Source of the DNA: an uncultured Oscillospiraceae bacterium | GTDB taxonomy: Bacteria; Bacillota; Clostridia; Oscillospirales; Oscillospiraceae | Direction: 5' to 3' | NCBI GenBank assembly: GCA_910577805.1 | Contig: CAJTOE010000002.1 | Coordinates: 1 to 51,508 of the forward strand | Length of the DNA: 51,508 nucleotides | Part shown: positions 25,645 to 33,166 of the stretch, one piece after another | Layout of the letters: each line of letters opens with the position of its first letter | How positions within the stretch are numbered: the first letter of the stretch is position 1 | The notes under the pieces: generated by a model | Told to the model about the DNA's origin: nothing | What the model saw: only the letters and a program-made list of their open reading frames with translations | Databases searched by the model: none | Translations under genes and position numbers: made by a program

Positions 25645-25799
25645 TGGAGTATATTCCTATTGTGTTGTTTATCGCTGCGGTAGTTGGAATCCCCATAGGG
25701 ATTCTGCTGGGGAACCAGTATGGGACCAAGCGAGGATGCGGCCGGGGCTGTGCCACCTGCGGCAACCGGGATATCTGCTACCGGCGGAAGAAGCATTGA
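25644..25799 (+). CDS. FeoB-associated Cys-rich membrane-like small protein
   Basis: 51 residues; ATG 25644 overlaps the SLH gene stop. One N-terminal membrane segment (YIPIVLFIAAVVGIPIGIL) is followed by a Cys-rich tail GCGRGCATCGNRDICYRRK. This is the layout of the FeoB-associated Cys-rich membrane proteins normally next to ferrous iron transporters. No feoA or feoB is in this window, so a role in iron uptake is uncertain. Confidence 0.6.
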   Translation: MEYIPIVLFIAAVVGIPIGILLGNQYGTKRGCGRGCATCGNRDICYRRKKH

Positions 25800-25830
25800 A
25801 TCTTAATTTGTAGGGTGCCCCCCGCACTCA

Positions 25831-25862
25831 AAACCCCAGCCTCTATTGTTAGAGACTGGGGT
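25831..25862. terminator. Bidirectional terminator between the SLH and apbE operons
   Basis: AACCCCAG-CTCT and AGAG-CTGGGGTT form a long stem with one mismatch; T-runs lie on both sides. Confidence 0.75.
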
Positions 25863-26372
25863 TCATTTTTGGATTTTTTCCAGCCGCTCCAGCAAAAACT
25901 GTGCGGCCAGCCCGGTAAAGAGTCCCGCCGCGATACCGGCAATCAGCAGGTAGGGCAGCCAGGCAAATACAGCCCAGCTTTGCAGCAGGGCGGCGGCGGC
26001 CAGAAGCTGTCCCAAATTATGAAAGACCGCGGATACCGGACTGAGCAGCCAAATCTGCTTTTGGCTGAAAAACCGCCGCAGGACACACAGAACAACCCAG
26101 CACAAAAAACCGCCGCTAAGGCTATAAAAAAACGTAGACATCTGCCCGGAGAACACCGCCCCCAAAAACACCCGGACCAGCAGAATAGAGAGCGCGTCCC
26201 CCGGCCCCAGCACAAAGACGGCATATACCGTCACAATGTTTGCCAGCCCCAGCTTCGCGCCGGGAATGGGCAGAACAGGAAGCTGCGCCTCGACCAGAAA
26301 TATGGTCAGAGCCACGGCGGTGAGCAGAGCCAGCCGGGCCAGCCGCCGGGGGTCAGCCGGTTTGTGCGTCAA
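25863..26372 (-). CDS. Gx transporter family protein (Hpre_diP_synt_I domain)
   Basis: 169 residues from TTG 26372, chosen because AGGAGG lies eight bases upstream and the codon lies within the end of the preceding gene. About five membrane segments. Family features: PIPGAKLGLANIVTVYAVFVLG and SFFYSLSGG-like FFYSLSGGFLCW. The domain was described as component I of heptaprenyl diphosphate synthase, but structural resemblance is to S components of ECF transporters. It is the third gene of an apbE operon, so a role in flavin or quinone-related membrane chemistry is likely. Confidence 0.8.
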   Translation of the reverse strand: MTHKPADPRRLARLALLTAVALTIFLVEAQLPVLPIPGAKLGLANIVTVYAVFVLGPGDALSILLVRVFLGAVFSGQMSTFFYSLSGGFLCWVVLCVLRRFFSQKQIWLLSPVSAVFHNLGQLLAAAALLQSWAVFAWLPYLLIAGIAAGLFTGLAAQFLLERLEKIQK

Positions 26373-26694
26373 GCTGGTTCCCTCCTCCCTCAATCTGTAC
26401 AATCAGTTGGTTGGGCAGGCACACGATGGGGACCGTCCCGTCAGAAATCCAGCCCTGGTTGACACAGACCTGGTCCGGGCAGTCCGCCTGGGAAACCCGG
26501 ACCCGACCGTCCTCCACCACCACGGTGTTGTGGGGGGCGTGGAACACATCCGGCTCCTCCAGAACCCCTTCCCAAATCACTTCTCCCGCCTGATAGACCC
26601 GGACCGTCTCGCCCGCCTGGGCCGGACGCAGAAGGATGTACCCCGCCGACAGCAGAACGACAGCGGCAAGCAGAATCATAACCCCTCGTTTCAT
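26353..26694 (-). CDS. NusG domain II-containing membrane-anchored protein
   Basis: 113 residues; ATG 26694 overlaps the apbE stop (ATGA). One N-terminal membrane segment (ILLAAVVLLSAGYILL). The domain carries NTVVVEDGRVRVSQADCPDQVCVNQGWIS and IVCLPNQLIVQI, matching the NusG-II proteins that accompany ApbE and Gx transporters. Two Cys in DCPDQVC are conserved in the family. The domain is extracytoplasmic; its function is unknown. Confidence 0.85.
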   Translation of the reverse strand: MKRGVMILLAAVVLLSAGYILLRPAQAGETVRVYQAGEVIWEGVLEEPDVFHAPHNTVVVEDGRVRVSQADCPDQVCVNQGWISDGTVPIVCLPNQLIVQIEGGGNQLDAQTG

Positions 26695-27695
26695 GGACGA
26701 ATCACCTCCACAGTCCGATCCTCATAGCCCGGGCCCAGGACATAGCGGTCCTCCAGCCCGGCGGTGATGGCGATACGCCCGTCCTCGTCCACCAGAACTG
26801 CGTCAAACCCCTGATGTTCCCGCCAGAAGCCGGCGGCGTCCTCCCAGCCCAGGACAAACAGAGCGGTGGACAGGCCGTCGCATTGCGTGCCGGAGTCCCC
26901 CACGATGGTCACGGAGGTCAAGCCGCTGCGGGCGGGGGCGGCGGAGGCGGGGTCCATGATGTGCCAGTAGCGCTCACCGTCCGCGTCGAAAAAGCGCTGG
27001 TACCCCCCGGAGGTAACGGCGGCCTGGTCCACCAGGGACAGCACCATCAGATAACCGTCTCCCTCCGGGTCCTGGACCCCAATCCGCCACGGGTCCCCTC
27101 CGGGGCGGCTGCCGATGGTCTGAACGTTGCCCCCCAGGGTCAGGATAGCGGATTCCACGCCCAGCTCCCGAAGCTCCTGGGCCAGGACTTCCCCGGTGTA
27201 GCCCTTGGCCACCGCGCCGAAATCCAGCTCCATACCATCCGGAAGCCGGACCTGATTTTCCGTCAGCTCCACCTGGGTATAGTCGATTTGTGCGGCCAGT
27301 GCCGACAGCTCGTCCGCGCTGGGGACCTGGTAGTCCCCGGTGGTAAAGCCCCAGGCCCGCACCGCCGGATAAGCGGTGATATCCAGCGCGCCGCCGGTCT
27401 GACTGCACAGCTCCAGGGATTGGGCGAGCAGGCGGGCGGTGTCCTCAGAGAGGGCGACCGGCTCTCCCTGGGCGTGGTTGACGGCGTAAATCTCACTGGT
27501 GGAGCGGGTGACGGAGAAAAGCTGGTCCAGCTCCTGGACCCGTGCGGAGGCGTGGGCCAGAGCCTGCTGTCCCTTGGGACCGTAGGCGGTGAACTGCATA
27601 ATGGTATCCATAGCAAAGGTCTGGCTGTCGTGCTTCTGGGGCTGGCACCCGGACAGCAGAAGCAGACCAAGCAGAAGGAGGAAGATACGCTTCAC
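26691..27695 (-). CDS. apbE: FAD:protein FMN transferase (ApbE), lipoprotein
   Basis: 334 residues from GTG 27695, with AAAAGGAG upstream. A lipoprotein signal ends in LSGC with Cys17. Family motifs include AMDTIMQFTAYG, a Mg/FAD-binding LDFGAVAKGYTGE and LTLGGNVQTIGSRPGG, and the C-terminal GTQCDGLSTALFVLG. It attaches FMN to Thr/Ser of redox proteins (Rnf/Nqr or extracellular electron-transfer flavoproteins) outside the membrane. No FMN acceptor gene is in this window. First gene of a three-gene operon; divergent from spo0A. Confidence 0.92.
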   Translation of the reverse strand: MKRIFLLLLGLLLLSGCQPQKHDSQTFAMDTIMQFTAYGPKGQQALAHASARVQELDQLFSVTRSTSEIYAVNHAQGEPVALSEDTARLLAQSLELCSQTGGALDITAYPAVRAWGFTTGDYQVPSADELSALAAQIDYTQVELTENQVRLPDGMELDFGAVAKGYTGEVLAQELRELGVESAILTLGGNVQTIGSRPGGDPWRIGVQDPEGDGYLMVLSLVDQAAVTSGGYQRFFDADGERYWHIMDPASAAPARSGLTSVTIVGDSGTQCDGLSTALFVLGWEDAAGFWREHQGFDAVLVDEDGRIAITAGLEDRYVLGPGYEDRTVEVIRP

Positions 27696-27782
27696 AAAAA
27701 CACTCCTTTTGTATTTGGCGCAAACGGCTGCGGTTTTGCTCTATTATAATCCATCCGGAGGGGGCAGGCAAGTATCGCTTTG

Positions 27783-27867
27783 TGTCGAAATGTGCGACAA
27801 AAAGTTGCCTAAAACCCATAATTTCCCAAAGTTCGCGCTTGCGAATGCTGTCCAATTGTGGTATATT
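27783..27867 (+). promoter_or_regulatory. spo0A promoter with an inverted pair of 0A boxes
   Basis: TTGCGA (27839-27844), 17-base spacer, TATATT (27862-27867). About 40-56 bases upstream lie TGTCGAA (27783-27789, perfect 0A box) and TGCGACA (27793-27799, one mismatch, opposite orientation). Autoregulation by Spo0A, as in Bacillus, is likely. Confidence 0.65.
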
Positions 27868-27941
27868 TCTATCAGGCCGGTCCGAAATGCCCCATATGTA
27901 GGGGAAAAGGCGGAAATCCGCCAGAAGGAGACGAGTTTAGT

Positions 27942-28706
27942 ATGGAAATAAGCAGACGTATTTTAGTTGCGGATACAGGAGAAGATTTCCGCCGCAATTT
28001 TATGGAAGCGATACGAAACGAAGGGGATATTCAGGTGGTGGGCGAAACCGGCGATGGGATAGAGCTTTTGCGCCTGATAGAGACACAGAAGCCCGACGTG
28101 ATTGTGATGGAAATGGTGCTTACGGGCATGGACGGGGTGGAGGTGCTGGAGGCCCTGCCCACCCTGAAGCTGGAGCGCCGCCCGCGGGTGCTGATCGTAT
28201 CCAGCTTTGCCAAAGGGACCATGGCGGAGCTGGCGGCGTCCAAGGGCGCGGACCATTACATGACCAAGCCCTGCCGGGTGACGACGGTGTGTGAGCGCAT
28301 CCGCCAGCTGTGCGGCACGGGGGCTTTGGACGAGGACCGGGACCGGGGCCAGAATTTAGAGGCGGTCGTGACCTCCATCATCCACGAGATCGGGGTCCCG
28401 GCCCACATCAAGGGCTATCAGTACCTGCGGGAGGCCATTTTACTGGCGGTGGCGGACCGGGAGGTCATCAACGCGGTGACAAAGGTACTGTATCCGGAGG
28501 TAGCCAAGCGCTTTGGCACCACAGCCAGCCGGGTGGAGCGGGCCATCCGCCACGCCATCGAGGTGGCCTGGGACCGGGGAGATTTAGAGACCTTACAGAA
28601 ATATTTCGGTTATACCGTGTCCAATGTGAAGGGAAAGCCTACAAACTCAGAATTTATTGCCATGATCGCGGACCGTTTGCAATTAAACATGCAGAGGGAG
28701 GGCTAG
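27942..28706 (+). CDS. spo0A: Spo0A sporulation master regulator, receiver domain with Glu at the phosphorylation site
   Basis: 254 residues from ATG 27942, with AGAAGGAG upstream. A receiver domain (1-120) and the unmistakable Spo0A DNA-binding domain (IIHEIGVPAHIKGYQYLREA...RVERAIRHAIEVAWDRGD). The phosphoacceptor Asp of PDVLVLDIIMP-type receivers is Glu57 here (PDVIVMEMVL), and the second pocket acid is Thr (VAD11-T12); Lys109 (MTKP) and the Ser87/88 switch remain. A Glu at this place often mimics phosphorylation. Control through phosphorelay would then be lost or altered. The start and C-terminus are normal in length for Spo0A. Confidence 0.92.
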   Translation: MEISRRILVADTGEDFRRNFMEAIRNEGDIQVVGETGDGIELLRLIETQKPDVIVMEMVLTGMDGVEVLEALPTLKLERRPRVLIVSSFAKGTMAELAASKGADHYMTKPCRVTTVCERIRQLCGTGALDEDRDRGQNLEAVVTSIIHEIGVPAHIKGYQYLREAILLAVADREVINAVTKVLYPEVAKRFGTTASRVERAIRHAIEVAWDRGDLETLQKYFGYTVSNVKGKPTNSEFIAMIADRLQLNMQREG

Positions 28707-28766
28707 CCGGAGGAAAAGGGAACAAAGCCGGACCGGGTATTTACAATAATTTCACACTTTTCACAC

Positions 28767-28795
28767 TTGCTTTCCCTGGGTAGTTTTGGTAGAAT
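28767..28795 (+). promoter_or_regulatory. Promoter of the Cys/His repeat protein
   Basis: TTGCTT (28767-28772), 17-base spacer, TAGAAT (28790-28795). Confidence 0.6.
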
Positions 28796-28826
28796 AGAGA
28801 TATCATATATGTTGGAGGTAATTACA

Positions 28827-29504
28827 ATGGTTTTCAAAAGGGTGGCGGCATTCCTGCTGGCAGCTTCCATTGTAACAGTCCCGGCGTTTGCCCACGGCCA
28901 CGGCGGCGCAAAGGGGCATCGGGTCTGGACGGCGGAACCCACCACGTATACGGTGTGCCCGCTGGATAGCTGCGAGGTAGCGGGACGGCATGTCCACAAC
29001 GGCGTGACCTACTGCGGCTATGACCATGCAAACGGTGTGTGCGACGGCACCTGCTACGCGCTGTGTTCTGTGGAGGGCTGCGAGGTGATGGGACGGCACA
29101 CCCACAACGGCACGACCTACTGCGGCTATGGCCACGGCCACGGCTTCTGTGACGGAAGCTGCTACGCGCTGTGTACCGTAGAGGGCTGCGAGGTGGCGGG
29201 ACGGCATACCCATAACAACACGACCTACTGCGGTTATAACCATGCCCACGGCTTCTGCGACGGCACCTGCTATGCGGTCTGCACCGTGGAGGGCTGTGAA
29301 GCAACAGGACAGCATGTCCACGACGGTGTGACCTACTGCGGCTATGACCATGCCTACGGCTTCTGCGATGGGACCTGCCTGAATCCCGTCCAGCCCACGG
29401 CTCCCGCAGTGACCGCCCCCGCGACAACGTCTAACACCACCGGAACCAACTACAGCTATGGTTATGGACATCATGGCGGCGGGCATCACGGCTGCCGCTG
29501 GTAA
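28827..29504 (+). CDS. Secreted protein with four 36-residue Cys/His-rich repeats
   Basis: 225 residues from ATG 28827, with GGAGG upstream. A signal peptide covers about 1-22. From Cys44 four tandem units of exactly 36 residues follow (44-79, 80-115, 116-151, 152-187). Each has five Cys (positions 1, 6, 20, 29, 33 of the unit) and His at 12, 14 and 24: C-x4-C-E-x3-G-R-H-x-H ... YCGY-x-HA-x-G-x-C-D-G-T-C. A Thr/Pro-rich linker and a His-rich tail (YGYGHHGGGHHGC) close it. The pattern suggests metal binding or extensive disulfides outside the cell. I do not recognise a named family. It follows spo0A with its own promoter and terminator. Confidence 0.75.
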   Translation: MVFKRVAAFLLAASIVTVPAFAHGHGGAKGHRVWTAEPTTYTVCPLDSCEVAGRHVHNGVTYCGYDHANGVCDGTCYALCSVEGCEVMGRHTHNGTTYCGYGHGHGFCDGSCYALCTVEGCEVAGRHTHNNTTYCGYNHAHGFCDGTCYAVCTVEGCEATGQHVHDGVTYCGYDHAYGFCDGTCLNPVQPTAPAVTAPATTSNTTGTNYSYGYGHHGGGHHGCRW

Positions 29505-29522
29505 TGGATTTGATGCAAGAAA

Positions 29523-29559
29523 CCCCGCGCTCCGGGTATCGGGAGCGCGGGGCTTTTTT
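29523..29559 (+). terminator. Rho-independent terminator after the Cys/His repeat gene
   Basis: CCCCGCGCTCC (29523-29533) and GGAGCGCGGGG (29542-29552) form an 11-bp stem followed by CTTTTTT. Confidence 0.9.
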
Positions 29560-30349
29560 ATAGTTCCTCAAAAATTTGCCGGGCGGTTTCTTCCACCAGA
29601 CCGAAATCGACGTAGGGATTGTAGAGGCCTTCCAGCTGGTCGTGCATCTCCTTGGCCTGGGCCAGAGAGTGTACGGCCTCTTCCACCAGGGCGGTGTGTA
29701 CTTTTTGGGCGAACCGGAGCTGAGAGCGGTTCTTGCGCAGCAGAATTTCGTCCACTGCGCCGTCCAGCCGCAGGCGGCGGTAAGGGTCCTCCAGGCCCTG
29801 GGCGGTCAGGAACGCAAGCTCCAGCTCCGGCACCAGCAGATGGGCCAGCCGGTCCGGGGCCATGGGGTCGGGGCAGGCCACCACGTCATAGCCGTTGTTC
29901 ACGACTCCCGCCAGCAGATGGGAGAGCAGACCGTAGGCCAGCCCCCAGCGGTCGGACAGCTCGAATATTTTGGAGCATTGGACCTGTGCGGTCTGGGTGA
30001 GGCACAGCACCCCCTGGTGGGTGACCGCGCCCAGAAAGCGCTGCCTGACGGCGCCTGGGGAGACGTTTTTCCGGCGGGGGACCTCCCGCTGAAGGATACC
30101 CTTGGCCCGTTTGGCCAGTTGGTCCTCCAGCTGGTCGGTGAGCAGGGTGCAGCGCATATCCTCAAAAATCTCCGCCGCCGCGCCCAGGCAACGGTAAGCC
30201 CGCTGGTAACAGCCCTTGTAGCCCTTCATGCAGGACATCAGCTCCTGGCGGATGGATTGCAGGCCGTCCTTCTGGTAGCAGGCCCCCAGATTGACATACT
30301 GCTCCACCAGACCGGGATATTTTGGCTCAACCACGTGGGGCGCGGTTCC
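29558..30349 (-). pseudogene. 5'-truncated P-loop NTPase-like gene (PRK06851-type), broken at the mobile-element junction
   Basis: The frame is open from 30349 with T-A-P-H-V-V-E-P-K-Y-P-G, an internal segment of PRK06851-type proteins, and ends normally at 29558. Upstream of it the reading turns into unrelated sequence and a TAA at 30362-30364, so the N-terminal part with the first nucleotide-binding half is missing. The remaining half has PDRLAHLLVPELELAFLTAQ but no intact second P-loop. GTG 30334 is the first start left but has no ribosome site. The break marks the left edge of the foreign region. Confidence 0.6.
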
Positions 30350-30592
30350 ATAAGGACACTTTTAGGGGACAAGCTATTTGATAATAAGGCGTAACTGCTC
30401 AACTTTTACAACCCAATATTGGAAGCAGAGCTTTGGTACAGACTGGCTTTTGACCTAATGATAACATATACTCTGATGAAAGTATTATATTAGGACTAGG
30501 TCAGAAAGTGCTTGTGCTGCAAGGCTTTCCTGATTTGATCCTAATTTTTATGCGGTCCCAATATAAGGGCTATTGGGGAGGATGATAAAGAA

Positions 30593-31438
30593 ATGTGTAG
30601 AATTATCACAGTTGCCAATCAGAAAGGCGGCGTAACGAAAACCACGATTTGTCAGCACGTATCCTACATACTGGCCGAGCAGGGGCGGCGGGTTCTCTGC
30701 GTGGACTTCGACCCTCAGACGAACCTCTCCGCCACCCTTCTTCCGGATGGACAAGCTCCCACACTGGACATCAGCGGGGTCATAGCCAAGCTGCTGGATG
30801 ACCAGGACTTACCTGCTCACAGCACCTACATTCAGCGGTGCGGGAAAGTCGATCTGATTCCTGGCAGTAAAAGTCTTGCTAAACTGGAAACCAGCCTGCT
30901 CACTGAAATGGGGACAGAGCGGTTTTTGCAGGAAATCCTTACTCCGCTTCGTCCCCATTACGACTACATCATCATCGACACTAACCGGGCTGCCAGTCCC
31001 CTTATGACCAACGCTCTCACGGCGGCGGACAGTGTCCTCATTCCAATCTGCCCGGAATTTTACTCTACAGAGGGCCTGAGCGACCTGATCTCCAGCGTCT
31101 TGAAAAACCGTAGGAGGCTGAACCTAGCCATTCAATTTGAGGGCATTGTCTTTTCCCGCTGTAATCTGCGGACAAATCTTTACCGCACAACGTGCGCCAA
31201 TGTAGAAGCTGCGTTTCAAGATGAAATTCGGGTGTTTCGGACGGCCATCCCGGAGACAGGAAAGGTTGGGGATGCCATCAGACGAGGATTGACAGTGATG
31301 GAATATGCCCCGGATTCTAAGGCCAGCATTGCATACCGGGCCTTTGCAAAGGAGTTGATCAGCCATGTCGAAAGTACCCCCACCCAAAGGAGTACGCTCC
31401 ATGTCCTCCCTGGCAGCGGAGTTTGCCGGGCAGGATAA
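30593..31438 (+). CDS. ParA-family partition ATPase of an integrative element
   Basis: 281 residues from ATG 30593, with GGGAGG upstream. A deviant Walker A QKGGVTKTT (10-18), Walker A' region VDFDPQTNLSATLL, and Walker B IIIDTNRA are present. ParA-type ATPases move or stabilise mobile DNA together with a ParB partner. The C-terminus overlaps the parB start, the usual first two genes of large integrative conjugative elements in Clostridia. The C-terminal residues (ESTPTQRSTLHVLPGSG) read through the parB start region. The 30350-30592 gap holds AT-rich element-end sequence without a gene. Confidence 0.88.
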   Translation: MCRIITVANQKGGVTKTTICQHVSYILAEQGRRVLCVDFDPQTNLSATLLPDGQAPTLDISGVIAKLLDDQDLPAHSTYIQRCGKVDLIPGSKSLAKLETSLLTEMGTERFLQEILTPLRPHYDYIIIDTNRAASPLMTNALTAADSVLIPICPEFYSTEGLSDLISSVLKNRRRLNLAIQFEGIVFSRCNLRTNLYRTTCANVEAAFQDEIRVFRTAIPETGKVGDAIRRGLTVMEYAPDSKASIAYRAFAKELISHVESTPTQRSTLHVLPGSGVCRAG

Positions 31439-32057
31439 CGAGCAGGAAATTGAAATCACCCAGAAGGGGCTCCGCCTGGTCTTTATCTCCTTCTCTAAAA
31501 TTCGTCAGTATGCAGGCCATCCATTCCGGCTTTATACCGGAGAACGGCTTTCCGACATGGTGGAGAGTATTCGCCAGAACGGGATACTCATGCCGCTGAT
31601 TATCTGCCGTATCTTGGATGGCGGTGTGTACGACGATGAGATGCTCTCTGGCCACAACCGCATGAACGCGGGGCAGATTGCCGGTCTGGACGGCGCCTGG
31701 TGCCTGATCAAAGAGGGACTGCCTGACGCGGAAGCTCTGATGTATGTGGTGGAAACCAACATGCTCCAGCGGTCCTTCAGCGACTTGCTCCCCAGTGAAA
31801 AGGCGGCGGTACTTGCCCTGCGGTATTCGGAGATGTTTTCCCAGGGTAAGCGAAACGACATCCTTCGGGAACTGAAAGCTCTGGAGGGCGGCGGGGAAAC
31901 CTGTGGAAGTGACTTCCACAGGTCAAACAGCAGGGATACCCTGGGTGGGGACTACGACCTTACTGGCCGACAGGTGGCCAACTACCTGCGGGTCAATCAG
32001 CTGCTGGACTGTCTCAGGCTCAAACTGGACGCCAGATTGACGGAATACTTGCCCTGA
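31365..32057 (+). pseudogene. ParB-like partition protein, C-terminally truncated
   Basis: 230 residues from ATG 31365 overlapping parA. The ParB nuclease-like domain is clear: RPYAGHPFRLY-like IRQYAGHPFRLY, then GILMPLIICRI and MLSGHNRMNAGQIAGL, followed by LPSEKAAVLALRYSEM. The protein stops soon after LRVNQLLDCLRLKLD, where intact relatives continue with a further helical DNA-binding part. The sequence turns abruptly into a sliding-clamp-like fragment on the other strand, so a deletion removed the end. It may be non-functional. Confidence 0.7.
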
Positions 32058-32059
32058 AA

Positions 32060-32500
32060 ATTCGTCAAAAGCGCCCCGGTATTGGGGTACTTTCCCTCCA
32101 TCAGACGCGCCGAAAACAGCAGAGTACCGATCCAGAACACAATGCTTTTCCCCGTCAGGCCCATCTCATATACATCTTTGTCAGAAGAGACTGCGGCCAG
32201 CACAGCCAGAGAGCGGGCGGGGATCAGCAGTTCGGACTGCCCCCTGCAATTCTTGTCTCCTCTGGCAGCCGGGACAAAAGGGAGGGCAGGAGTTTGGCGT
32301 CTATGACAATACTGCCCGCCTGCTCCACCACCGCACTCATAGAAGTTTGGATGGCGATCTCCTGGTTGGTGGCGGTGAGGGTCAGGATGGAACGCCGGGC
32401 GTCCGCCTCCATGTGGATTCCGCGCAGGTCGATGATTTCCGTCGTTTTAGGGACAGCCAGCGCAGCCTGTTTGAACAGTCGCAAATGTAAATTCCACCGC
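32060..32500 (-). pseudogene. Sliding-clamp (DnaN-like) remnant of the element
   Basis: Two frames on the minus strand resemble the beta clamp: ALAVPKTTEIIDLRGIHMEA...RRSILTLTATNQEIAIQ (upstream part), then in another frame ARSLAVLAAVSSDKDVYEM and GTLLFSARLMEGKYPN. A frameshift near 32230 separates them, and both ends are missing. Large clostridial elements often carry such a clamp. It is decayed and will not make a functional protein. Confidence 0.5.
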
Positions 32501-32648
32501 CGGTTCCGCTGTGCCACTGGGCAGCAGGCGTGTGGAGGTACGGGATTGGACCGTCCGCCGGTTGGAGTTATACTCCTGTTCCACTGGATCACGCCGTACT
32601 CCTTATCAAACTCGGTGGGAGACTCGTAGTCCTTGCTGTCCTTTTTCA

Positions 32649-32789
32649 TCAGGGATGGGACGATCCGGTATAAGAGGGGGTATCCGGATTGCTGCCAATA
32701 TCGTGGAGCTTCTGAAGCAGGGCCTCGCTTTTGGCTTTCATTAGATGTTCCCCAATCAACGGGCGGTTGTCTCTGCTGATATTGGTCAT
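32649..32789 (-). CDS. Small hypothetical protein of the element
   Basis: 46 residues from ATG 32789 (MTNISRDNRPLIGEHLMKAK...). Its stop overlaps the next frame (ATGA at 32649), which begins MKKDSKDYESPTEFDKEYG and soon decays. It looks like a leftover of a compact operon of the integrative element. No function can be assigned. Confidence 0.35.
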   Translation of the reverse strand: MTNISRDNRPLIGEHLMKAKSEALLQKLHDIGSNPDTPSYTGSSHP

Positions 32790-32989
32790 GATCTGCCGAT
32801 TTCTCTAGGTTTCAGACATCAGCCTTTTGGACTACGCCCGCCAGAGTATCAGAGAGGGTGTTTCAAGGCGTTACCCTTTCACTCCACCCTTTGGATTATC
32901 AGTTCTACTAAAAGGGTTTTCATCTTTACAAAGCAAGGATAATGATTTATAATTCTCTTAAACTGGAATTTAAAAGGAGATATCTGCAA

Positions 32990-33166
32990 ATGAAGAAATT
33001 TGAATACAAAGTGCAAGTAATCGCAACATCTTTAGTTGTAAGTACAAAACAGTTTGAGAAAGCTGCACAGGAATTTGAAATGCAATTAAACGAGTTGGGA
33101 GTTGATGGTTGGGAACTAGTTCAACGCATGGATGGCTTCTTTTTTTTCAAAAGAGAGGTTTTATAA
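32990..33166 (+). CDS. DUF4177-domain small protein
   Basis: 58 residues from ATG 32990, with AAAGGAG upstream. The pattern KFEYKVQVI...LNELGVDGWELVQRM is the DUF4177 signature (beta-alpha-beta, conserved G-W-E-L-V). The codon use is AT-rich compared with neighbours, suggesting separate acquisition. Its function is unknown. Confidence 0.7.
   Translation: MKKFEYKVQVIATSLVVSTKQFEKAAQEFEMQLNELGVDGWELVQRMDGFFFFKREVL

Noticed and set aside
28827..29504. Phase-variable or slipped repeat array in the Cys/His protein
   Set aside because: The DNA of the four units has diverged at many codon positions, so recent slippage is unlikely.
29458..30000. Plus-strand frame after the Cys/His protein
   Set aside because: Runs through a terminator and opposite the truncated P-loop-type gene; no features of a real protein.
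30345..30375. AGGGGAC-AAGC near 30364 resembles AGGGGACTAAGC near 51339, as if the whole 21 kb were one element
   Set aside because: The match is short, and the intact pyrG and the better-placed repeat at 41625 argue for two separate events.
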